A program made the translations under genes and the position numbers. This document shows positions 1 through 4,828 of a stretch of DNA of 5,586 nucleotides, in pieces. Source of the stretch: Lachnospiraceae bacterium (lineage in GTDB: Bacteria; Bacillota_A; Clostridia; Lachnospirales; Lachnospiraceae). Positions within the stretch are counted from its first letter, which is position 1; each line of letters begins with the position of its first letter. The stretch lies in assembly GCA_017464045.1 (NCBI GenBank), contig JAFUEG010000387.1:1-5586 (forward strand). The letters are read 5' to 3'. The notes beneath the pieces are model-generated. The model searched no databases. It saw nothing but the letters and a program-made list of their open reading frames with translations, and was not told the DNA's origin.

Positions 1-792
1 CACGTTTGCCTTTCTGCCTACTGCTACAAGGATGTATTCGGTATCTATGGAAAGCCCGTTTGCACCCTTTAAAGTATAGGAGTTATCGCTGTTTTTAACA
101 ATCTCCTCAACGCTTGCTTCGAATACAAAATTTGCTCCCTGAGCTTTCATTTTATCAACAATTTTTTCTACATATTCCTGAGGATAAGCACCGAGTGCTT
201 TCTTGCCGGAGGTTACAATATCAACTTTTCTGCCGAGGCTTAATGCAATGGAAGCAAATTCCATGGAAATAATTCCTGCACCCACAAAGGTTACATGTTC
301 AGGTATTTCATCAAGTGATAAGAATTCCCTCGAATTATGAAAGTGTTCCTTACCTTTAATATCAAGCGGAATATAATCCTGACCTGTGCCGATTACAAAC
401 TTATCTGCCTGATATTCTTCTTCTCCGACCTTAATAGTGTTTGCATCTACGAATTCTGCGTTTCCACGAAGTATATCAAACCCAAGATCTCCAAACATAC
501 CCTCCATAGCAGTCGGCATAAATCCGATGACATCTTTTTTGTATTTCATGAGATTGTTCCAGTTAATATCAGCCTTTTGTTCTAATCCGATACCTTCATA
601 TCTGTCCAATGCTTCTTTTAATTCAAAGGGGGAGTCTAACAAGATTTTGGCATCACAACCATAGTTGGTGCATGTACCGCCCAAAAGGTCTCTCTCGATA
701 AGTGCAACACTTTTACCTGCAAGTTTAAGTATAAGTGCACCGTGCCAGCATGCATGACCGCTTCCAACAAAAATAACATCATATTTCTTCAT
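1..792 (-). CDS. Class I pyridine nucleotide-disulfide oxidoreductase, N-terminal part (partial)
   Basis: The frame is open for 264 codons from an ATG at 792-790 to the window edge, so the C-terminus is missing. It belongs to the FAD-dependent family of dihydrolipoamide dehydrogenase, glutathione reductase and mercuric reductase, which move electrons from NAD(P)H through FAD and a cysteine pair to a disulfide or metal substrate in the cytoplasm. Visible in order: an FAD-binding start (YDVIFVGSGHACWHGA, residues 4-19), the redox-active pair in GGTCTNYGC (Cys41 and Cys46, spacing CxxxxC), a second flavin contact (VIGTG, about 133-137), the NAD(P)-binding VGAGIISMEF (about 170-179), and VAVGRKANV at the cut end. 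Odd points: the first glycine motif reads GSGHAC rather than GxGxxG, and the usual Pro-Ser after the second cysteine is Asp-Ala-Lys. The start has AGGAGGT eight bases upstream. The family is secure; the substrate is unknown, and the dimerisation domain with the His-Glu pair lies outside the window. Confidence 0.9.
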   Translation of the reverse strand, partial: MKKYDVIFVGSGHACWHGALILKLAGKSVALIERDLLGGTCTNYGCDAKILLDSPFELKEALDRYEGIGLEQKADINWNNLMKYKKDVIGFMPTAMEGMFGDLGFDILRGNAEFVDANTIKVGEEEYQADKFVIGTGQDYIPLDIKGKEHFHNSREFLSLDEIPEHVTFVGAGIISMEFASIALSLGRKVDIVTSGKKALGAYPQEYVEKIVDKMKAQGANFVFEASVEEIVKNSDNSYTLKGANGLSIDTEYILVAVGRKANV

Positions 793-799
793 AATCACT

Positions 800-806
800 A
801 CCTCCT
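800..806 (-). promoter_or_regulatory. Ribosome binding site of the oxidoreductase
   Basis: On the minus strand this reads AGGAGGT, an almost full match to the 16S anti-Shine-Dalgarno sequence, about eight bases before the ATG at 792. It fixes the start chosen for the oxidoreductase. Confidence 0.85.
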
Positions 807-834
807 CGTATAATATTATCAATTACATGTTGAT

Positions 835-863
835 ATGATAACACATAATTAAATTGTGTGCAA
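835..863 (-). promoter_or_regulatory. Probable promoter of the oxidoreductase with palindromic spacer
   Basis: On the minus strand TTGCAC (863-858) is followed after 17 bases by TATCAT (840-835), which fits a sigma-A promoter with a moderate -35 and a good -10. The same TTGCAC -35 is seen in the promoter proposed for the pyrophosphorylase gene at 4635-4663. The spacer is bounded by ACACA (841-845) and TGTGT (855-859), a 5-bp inverted repeat centred at 850, where a repressor could bind between the two boxes. The operator reading is inference. A second TATAAT-like box further upstream lacks a convincing -35. Confidence 0.5.
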
Positions 864-942
864 CTAAATTATACAAAATAATAAAATGCTTTTATTTACA
901 AATGAAAAATTTTTTTTAAATTAAATCCTTTAAAAATTTATC

Positions 943-971
943 TTGACATTTATTTTAAATTAGAATATAAT
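943..971 (+). promoter_or_regulatory. Perfect consensus sigma-A promoter
   Basis: TTGACA at 943-948 and TATAAT at 966-971 are separated by exactly 17 bases, the full consensus for the housekeeping sigma factor. The upstream stretch 899-940 is almost all A and T and could act as an UP element. Transcription would begin near 978 and run right. The only thing on that strand before the terminator at 1054-1097 is about 120 bases of non-coding sequence; the next gene (1116-2723) is on the other strand. Confidence 0.85.
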
Positions 972-981
972 CTGTTTAGTG

Positions 982-997
982 GTTAGCCAAGACTAAC
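982..997. promoter_or_regulatory. Palindromic operator candidate at the start point
   Basis: GTTAGCCAAGACTAAC is a 16-bp palindrome with six of eight positions matching per half (GTTAG-N-C-N-N-G-N-CTAAC). It covers about +5 to +20 of the consensus promoter at 943-971, the classic place for a repressor to block transcription. TTAG/CTAA half-sites are known from metal-dependent repressors of the DtxR/IdeR/MntR type, but the half-site spacing here is wider than in the DtxR consensus, so naming the regulator would be speculation. The same bases could form the first RNA hairpin of the transcript. Confidence 0.4.
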
Positions 998-1053
998 TAT
1001 AAAACAATTAATTCACTTTTATAGTGATTGGTTTTGATAATTATAAGCTAAGC

Positions 1054-1097
1054 AAAAAAACTCCGAATACCTTTTATTGTGTCCGGAGTTTTTTATT
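1054..1097. terminator. Bidirectional intrinsic terminator
   Basis: ACTCCG (1060-1065) pairs with CGGAGT (1084-1089). After one A-C mismatch the stem continues with AATAC-side bases 1067-1070 against 1079-1082, leaving an eight-base loop. Six T residues (1089-1094) follow on the plus strand, and seven A residues (1054-1060) give a T run on the minus strand. It would end both the plus-strand candidate RNA starting near 978 and the minus-strand lipoprotein gene, whose stop codon is at 1116. Confidence 0.88.
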
Positions 1098-1115
1098 TTA
1101 TAGGATTTTTACGAT

Positions 1116-2723
1116 TTAGTTTTCAGGTTTATCGGGAGGTGTACCGTCACCGTCGCCTGAAGGTTTATCAGGGGGAGCACCATCGCCTGAAGGTTTATCA
1201 GGAGGAGTATCCATATCATTTCCGCTGCCTGATGGCATATCAGGAGGATTACCCATATTGCTTCCATCACCGGAAGGTGCTTCACCGTCCGGCATATTGC
1301 CGTCAGGCTGACCCTGTGATGAACTTTCGCTTGTTATCTCTATTGCATTACCTGAAGTTGCAGTTCCTTCAATATACACTTCACCGTCAACATATAATGT
1401 ATGTCCGTTTAAATCAATGCTGTCAGTATCGCAGGTAAGAGAAGTTATATATGAATCTGCCGTGAGTGTCCATGTTGAGCCATCGTCTAATTCAACATAT
1501 ACATCGCCTGCCTGACCGTCACTGTTGATTGCACCTGTAAATGAACTGCCGGATGTAAGATACAGATTAAGCACTGATACATCGTCGACAATCATATCAC
1601 CGTTTATTGTCTGATTTACAGCTGTCATAATAACCTTACCGCCATTTGAACCTTCATTACCCCAGCCGGCAGCTCCTGCCCGTAAAAATACTCCATCAGA
1701 GTCATTATTTATTATAGTCGCATCTGTTAAGTTAATTGTACATGCCGTATTATTCACAAAGAATATATCTCCGTTGGCATTTGTGAGGGTGCCGCCGTTC
1801 ATTGTAAATGATGATGTTCCGGTGTCAGCATCACCTGACATTGACTGGTATATCATAACCGCCTGATAAGTGTTAGATTTATCACTGTTCTTGGTATTAT
1901 TATCAGCTATAAGCTCGCAGTCGTTAAGTGTAACGGAATTCTTTCCTTCAACTACAACGCCTTGTGAAGCTGTTGATTCAAGATATGAGTTTGATACTGT
2001 TATATCTGCGGTCGAATATATAACCGGTGAACCTGTTCCTGTAGTCTTGTAAAAACCACCGTCCACATTTACTGTACCTCCGCCTCTGTCGGAACGAATT
2101 GCAGCTGATGAATTACCCGAAGTGTTTATAGTAAGATTTGCGGCATTCATTGTGCCGCCGCCTGTTGTCATAAGACCACCGGAGCAATTGCCGCTTGTCT
2201 CTATAACCGAATCGGATATATTTACGGTAGTTCCTTCTCCGTATGAGAAAACTGCATTTGCGTGTGTTCCATTGGTTTCTATATAAGCTTCTGATATGTT
2301 AAGTGTTGCACTGTCTGTAGCAAAAATTGCTGAATTTGCTCCATAGAAATCTGATTCATCACCGTCCGATTCGCCAGTCTTGGTTACATCTATATTCGCA
2401 TATGTTGCAAAATCGCCGTCGACTTCTATTGCATGTTCACCGTCTGCATCATTTGTATATGCTTCACCAGTATCAATATCGTCCTTTGTAAGATGATTTT
2501 CCTTATAATAACTTCCTGATGATATGCTGCTGTCTGATGACTTAGTGCTTTCCTCTGTGTCTGAAATATCAACAGAATCATCATTCGAAACAGTTTCTTC
2601 TATAGTCACTTCTGAAGTGCTTTCTTTTGTCGTTTTATCATCTGTTTTTGCTGAACATCCGAACAAGCTTGTCATAAGCAGTGTTCCGACTAGAAATAAT
2701 GCTAATTTGTTATCGTTTTTCAT
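1116..2723 (-). CDS. Surface lipoprotein with right-handed beta-helix domain
   Basis: This 535-residue protein begins MKNDNKLALFLVGTLLMTS and has a lipobox LFGC with Cys23 as the lipidation site, so it should be anchored to the outer face of the membrane. Residues 24-75 form an acidic Ser/Thr-rich linker. Residues about 95-460 carry imperfect repeats of 20-30 residues rich in Asn, Gly, Thr and alternating hydrophobics (TVNIS, TMNAAN, TVNVDGG, SVTLND, FTMNGG, TINLTD, LDLNGH-like turns), the pattern of a parallel beta-helix as in pectate-lyase-fold and adhesin proteins. The tail from about 470 is Pro/Gly/Asp-rich, with three PPDKP units near the end. No catalytic motif is recognisable; carbohydrate binding or adhesion is a guess. 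AAGGAGG (2739-2733) lies nine bases before the ATG. The gene stands alone, ending in the terminator at 1054-1097, and is probably controlled by the TTTAAG repeats at 2801-2817. Confidence 0.85.
   Translation of the reverse strand: MKNDNKLALFLVGTLLMTSLFGCSAKTDDKTTKESTSEVTIEETVSNDDSVDISDTEESTKSSDSSISSGSYYKENHLTKDDIDTGEAYTNDADGEHAIEVDGDFATYANIDVTKTGESDGDESDFYGANSAIFATDSATLNISEAYIETNGTHANAVFSYGEGTTVNISDSVIETSGNCSGGLMTTGGGTMNAANLTINTSGNSSAAIRSDRGGGTVNVDGGFYKTTGTGSPVIYSTADITVSNSYLESTASQGVVVEGKNSVTLNDCELIADNNTKNSDKSNTYQAVMIYQSMSGDADTGTSSFTMNGGTLTNANGDIFFVNNTACTINLTDATIINNDSDGVFLRAGAAGWGNEGSNGGKVIMTAVNQTINGDMIVDDVSVLNLYLTSGSSFTGAINSDGQAGDVYVELDDGSTWTLTADSYITSLTCDTDSIDLNGHTLYVDGEVYIEGTATSGNAIEITSESSSQGQPDGNMPDGEAPSGDGSNMGNPPDMPSGSGNDMDTPPDKPSGDGAPPDKPSGDGDGTPPDKPEN
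1153..1212 (-). repeat. Two 30-bp tandem units coding for the PPDKPSGDG tail
   Basis: Near-identical 30-base units start at 1153 and 1183 and share a core of about 20 bases (TCGCCTGAAGGTTTATCAGG on the plus strand). They encode successive PPDKPSGDG units at the C-terminus of the lipoprotein. Such in-frame repeats can expand or contract by slippage and so vary tail length between strains. Confidence 0.75.
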
Positions 2724-2732
2724 AAGCCCTTA

Positions 2733-2739
2733 CCTCCTT
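2733..2739 (-). promoter_or_regulatory. Ribosome binding site of the lipoprotein
   Basis: AAGGAGG on the minus strand, nine bases before the ATG at 2723. It supports that start, which also gives a proper signal peptide. Confidence 0.85.
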
Positions 2740-2784
2740 ATAAACGTTAATTTTTAAGTGTTTCTTTTTGCTTATCTTGAGGTA

Positions 2785-2817
2785 AGTATATAACCCGAAC
2801 CTTAAATATACCTTAAA
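2785..2817 (-). promoter_or_regulatory. CiaR-like response-regulator box and -10 of the lipoprotein promoter
   Basis: On the minus strand TTTAAG (2817-2812), five bases, and TTTAAG (2806-2801) form an exact direct repeat with an 11-bp period, one helical turn. Ten bases further is TATACT (2790-2785), a good -10, and no normal -35 is present. TTTAAG-N5-TTTAAG is the published binding motif of the OmpR-family regulator CiaR of streptococci; related regulators use similar repeats. The placement suggests activation by a phosphorylated response regulator taking the place of a -35. The regulator itself is not in the window. The transcript would start near 2778 and have a leader of about 55 bases. 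Confidence 0.65.
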
Positions 2818-2841
2818 GATGAAAATATTTTTCTGAGTAAA

Positions 2842-2855
2842 TGTCGGTTAGAGGG
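2842..2855. repeat. 14-nt direct repeat, copy 1 (outer left end of the element)
   Basis: TGTCGGTTAGAGGG occurs here and again at 3030-3043 in the same orientation. The inverted counterpart is at 3301-3311. After the shared 14 bases the two direct copies diverge, this one continuing with TATGGTAT, which matches the right end better. Confidence 0.85.
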
Positions 2856-2868
2856 TATGGTATGCTTT

Positions 2869-3030
2869 AAAAGGTTATGATATAGGCATGATAAGGATAA
2901 TATTTATATGCCGTTGTCAAAGGGCACAGGAGTTATGGGGGGCAAAATATCGTGTTTTCGCCCGAATAAAAGCATAGGGTTATTAAGTAAATCAAAAGAT
3001 GAATGATATTATATGTTATACGCGTAGCGT
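2869..3030. other. Gene-free spacer between the outer and inner left ends, with small hairpins
   Basis: No gene is visible in these 162 bases. Three small inverted repeats are: GGCAT(g)ATAA against TTATATGCC (2885-2912); GGGCAAAA (2940-2947) against TTTTcGCCC (2955-2963) with one bulged base; and ACGC-GTA-GCGT (3020-3030), which ends exactly where the inner repeat copy begins. None is followed by a T run, so they are not convincing terminators. Confidence 0.4.
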
Positions 3031-3311
3031 GTCGGTTAGAGGGAGGTATAATTTGATTGCAGATAAAATGCAAGTGTTATATGAGTCTTCAAGCTGACCC
3101 TTGTTTGACGTGTCTACTTAGCGAATAAAGCAGAAGAAATAGAGAGTTTAGAGCTTTTTCATTTATGAAAAAAGTTTTAAACTCTCTATTTCTGATGGTT
3201 TATGAGGTTAGTAGGCCGACGTCAAACACGGAGTGAGAACGAGTCAGCGGAAGACTTCATATAATAGCTTGCATTATCGGTAAACAAAGTATACCATACC
3301 ATCTAACCGAC
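3031..3311. repeat. 281-bp imperfect inverted repeat (fold-back core)
   Basis: The left arm from 3031 and the right arm back from 3311 pair in a series of blocks in the same order: GTCGGTTAGA with its complement at the end; ATGCAAG (3068-3074) with CTTGCAT (3268-3274); TTATATGA-GTCTTC (3077-3090) with 3250-3264; GCTGAC (3093-3098) with GTCAGC (3243-3248); GTTTGACG (3103-3110) with CGTCAAAC (3220-3227); and the perfect 16-bp hairpin base described separately. Small bulges separate the blocks, as expected if both arms have drifted from one perfect palindrome or are held together by RNA structure. Confidence 0.85.
3135..3193. repeat. Near-perfect hairpin at the centre of the fold-back
   Basis: AGAAATAGAGAGTTTA (3135-3150) pairs perfectly with 3178-3193. 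The stem continues through G-U pairs and one bulged A (3173) up to TTTTTCAT (3155-3162) against ATGAAAAA (3165-3172), about 28 pairs with a tiny loop. No T run follows on either strand, so it does not look like a standard intrinsic terminator, though it could stop or protect transcripts coming from the pyrophosphorylase gene. Confidence 0.85.
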
Positions 3312-3332
3312 TATTCTTCATATAAGATAAAT

Positions 3333-4601
3333 TTATAGTTCCACACCATTTTTTATAAGCAATTCCCGTGCTGTATCTATTGAATCAATGCCGGATTTAT
3401 TTTTGATTGGTGCGAATTCCTTATCTCGTTCAATTTCATAAGCAAGACAAGTATCCATTGCATGTATAAGGTCGAGTGCTAAAGTCTCATACTTAAATGC
3501 GTTAACTTCATCAGAAGATATGAAATTACCATCATAATCCATATATGGAACCGCTTTTTTGACTATGTGTAATGGCATTTCCGAATTAAGCGTACGTGTA
3601 AGCTTTTTTACCGGAAAAAGATAATTAAGGATAACACCGTATCCGTATGCGTATGTTCCATCAGGATTTTTTTCGTTCATCATCTCCTGAGATAATTCAT
3701 AATATTCAATAATATGTGGACGGCCGTTCATTGAACAGATTGCACCAACCTTTTCATCGGGAGCGGCTTTTGCGACAACCTTTGCTCCGCAGGTAAGTCC
3801 GCTGTCAATGGTTGCTCCTAAAAATACCGGATCCGCAATGCCCTGAAGGACGTTGTCCACTGAGAAAACATTAATCCATTCCACAGGAGAATCAAGGATA
3901 GTATGAAGCAGACCGTTTTTGTCCATGGATGAAAACCATCCGCCATTACCATTAGGTGATATGCAGAGCGAAGTTCTATCGGATAGAAGTACATTACCTT
4001 CAAAATCTGTAACAGGGTTCGATTCCTGTACAAAAAATGTTATATATTCCGGATTATATCCAAAATAATCGTGTTCTTTGAAGAAGGCTATAGTCTCGTC
4101 ATTATTGATGGAACTTGTCATAATGTAAAACGGTATAAAACATCCTGCCTGTTCGACAACTTTCATTGTATTATTAATGAGTGCCTCAAATATATAGAGA
4201 CTTTTGCTTATTCCTACATCAAACATACCTTTTGGATGGTCATATCCAAGACGTGTTCCCTGACCGCCGGCAAGAAGTACAAGGGCAAGCTTTCCCTCTT
4301 GTATGGATTTTATTCCTATTTTGGAATATTCGTCTTTTTTTTCTTTAATATTATCTACAGACATAATATTTATCGGAGAAATATTCTTATCTGAAGCGTA
4401 TGATTTGTGCGGCTCAAGGAAAGACCAGTCAATATCTTCTATTTGCCTTGCCAATATTATTTTCTCATTTGGATTGAGGTTATTATAGTAAGTAAAAAGC
4501 TTGTCCTGACCACATTTTTCTAAAATGTCCGAGATAAACTTCTCCGAATACTTACTTTTGTCGGATAACGCTGTATCTTCATTATTAATGTTAGAATTCA
4601 T
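3333..4601 (-). CDS. UDP-sugar pyrophosphorylase (UDPGP family, eukaryotic UAP1/AGX-like)
   Basis: This 422-residue cytoplasmic enzyme should join UTP to a sugar 1-phosphate (GlcNAc-1-P, GalNAc-1-P or glucose-1-P), releasing pyrophosphate and giving a UDP-sugar for wall or capsule synthesis. The nucleotide-binding signature LLAGGQGTRLG lies at residues 109-119, followed by PKGMFDVG. Further blocks match the order of the eukaryotic UDP-GlcNAc pyrophosphorylase family: FFKEHDYFGY (173-182), ISPNGNGGWF (214-223), SVDNVLQGIADPVFLG (247-262), CGAKVVAKAAPDEKVG (271-286), IIEYYELS (297-304), KKAVPYMD (348-355) and EFAPIKNKSG (395-404). It is shorter than the roughly 500-residue animal enzymes. AAGGAA (4616-4611) precedes the ATG by nine bases. 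The gene is divergent from the rhamnose/export genes and has its own promoter at 4635-4663. The family is secure; the sugar preferred (GlcNAc or glucose) is not decided here. Confidence 0.88.
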   Translation of the reverse strand: MNSNINNEDTALSDKSKYSEKFISDILEKCGQDKLFTYYNNLNPNEKIILARQIEDIDWSFLEPHKSYASDKNISPINIMSVDNIKEKKDEYSKIGIKSIQEGKLALVLLAGGQGTRLGYDHPKGMFDVGISKSLYIFEALINNTMKVVEQAGCFIPFYIMTSSINNDETIAFFKEHDYFGYNPEYITFFVQESNPVTDFEGNVLLSDRTSLCISPNGNGGWFSSMDKNGLLHTILDSPVEWINVFSVDNVLQGIADPVFLGATIDSGLTCGAKVVAKAAPDEKVGAICSMNGRPHIIEYYELSQEMMNEKNPDGTYAYGYGVILNYLFPVKKLTRTLNSEMPLHIVKKAVPYMDYDGNFISSDEVNAFKYETLALDLIHAMDTCLAYEIERDKEFAPIKNKSGIDSIDTARELLIKNGVEL

Positions 4602-4634
4602 AAAATTATGTTCCTTTTTGTTTTTTTATAATGT

Positions 4635-4663
4635 ATTATAGCCTAAAAAAGCTATTAGTGCAA
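4635..4663 (-). promoter_or_regulatory. Promoter of the pyrophosphorylase gene
   Basis: On the minus strand TTGCAC (4663-4658), 17 bases, then a perfect TATAAT (4640-4635). The transcript would start near 4628, about 26 bases before the ATG at 4601. Confidence 0.75.
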
Positions 4664-4760
4664 TCCTGTAAAAACCTTATGGGAATATAGTTTTAATAAA
4701 TATTTTGTGTATTTTTGAATATATATATTACGAAAAAGAAGAATTTTAAGAAAGGAATTA

Positions 4761-4789
4761 TTGTAAAAAATTGACTAATAGTATATAAT
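4761..4789 (+). promoter_or_regulatory. Promoter of the rfbC-permease operon
   Basis: TTGTAA (4761-4766), 17 bases, then a perfect TATAAT (4784-4789); the start point would be near 4796. The better -35 word TTGACT at 4771-4776 is only 7 bases from that TATAAT and would need a poor -10 near 4794, so it is less likely. The A/T-rich stretch upstream may help as an UP element. Confidence 0.65.
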
Positions 4790-4816
4790 ATATGTAATTA
4801 TGTGTATTATAATAAT

Positions 4817-4823
4817 GGAGGTG
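4817..4823 (+). promoter_or_regulatory. Ribosome binding site of rfbC
   Basis: GGAGGTG five bases before the ATG at 4829. It supports this start. Confidence 0.8.
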
Positions 4824-4828
4824 TGTAG

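Larger units (their letters stand above)
978..1097 (+). ncRNA. Candidate small RNA of about 120 nt
   Basis: A perfect sigma-A promoter (943-971) and a strong intrinsic terminator (1054-1097) bracket this stretch, with no convincing reading frame or ribosome binding site between them. Predicted folds, in order: TGGTTAG (980-986) with CTAACTA (993-999), allowing one G-U pair; TCACT (1013-1017) with AGTGA (1023-1027) around a five-base loop; then the terminator hairpin. An unpaired A-rich stretch lies at about 1000-1011. The first hairpin may instead be a protein-binding operator in DNA. I recognise no known RNA family. The 5' end is estimated from the -10 position. The alternative is the remains of an operon leader whose gene has been lost. 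Confidence 0.55.
2842..3311. mobile_element. Nested fold-back (MITE-like) element, non-coding
   Basis: The ends 2843-2868 and 3286-3311 are inverted copies matching at 24 of 26 positions, both beginning GTCGGTTAGA inward from the edge. A third copy of this end begins at 3031 inside the element. No reading frame for a transposase exists, so if mobile it would be moved in trans. No clear target-site duplication flanks it (left flank ..GAGTAAAT, right flank TATTCTTC..). It ends 22 bases from the pyrophosphorylase stop codon and begins about 25 bases from the CiaR-like box of the lipoprotein gene. It may instead be a structured RNA or an immobile intergenic repeat. Confidence 0.5.

Noticed and set aside
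337..664. Two overlapping open frames on the plus strand across the oxidoreductase
   Set aside because: Both are antisense to a gene with clear family motifs and have no start signals of their own.
982..997. A true DtxR/IdeR box
   Set aside because: The GTTAG and CTAAC halves are separated by six bases instead of about one as in the DtxR consensus, so it was kept only as an unnamed operator candidate.
1024..1110. A frame from GTG at 1024 inside the candidate small RNA
   Set aside because: There is no Shine-Dalgarno sequence, and the frame runs straight through the terminator hairpin.
1079..1438. Open frame of 119 codons on the plus strand
   Set aside because: It lies antisense to the tail of the lipoprotein gene, starts inside the terminator hairpin, and its composition (runs of Tyr, His, Arg) is what the reverse of the PPDKP repeats gives. 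No ribosome binding site.
3135..3193. Fold-back hairpin as an intrinsic terminator of the pyrophosphorylase gene
   Set aside because: The stem is long and strong but no T run follows on either strand, and about 140 bases of other paired sequence come first. It may still reduce read-through.
2724..3332. A transposase remnant, tRNA or CRISPR array in the large gene-free stretch
   Set aside because: No frame resembles a transposase, no cloverleaf was found, and the repeats are inverted and few rather than regularly spaced direct repeats.
4071..4488. Open frames on the plus strand within the pyrophosphorylase gene
   Set aside because: The opposite strand carries a conserved enzyme across the whole stretch; the low-complexity Phe/Tyr/Ile-rich translations and lack of ribosome binding sites mark these as antisense shadows.
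4771..4799. TTGACT as the -35 of the rfbC promoter
   Set aside because: At the proper 17-base distance there is only GTAATT, a poor -10, while TTGTAA at 4761 is exactly 17 bases from a perfect TATAAT.
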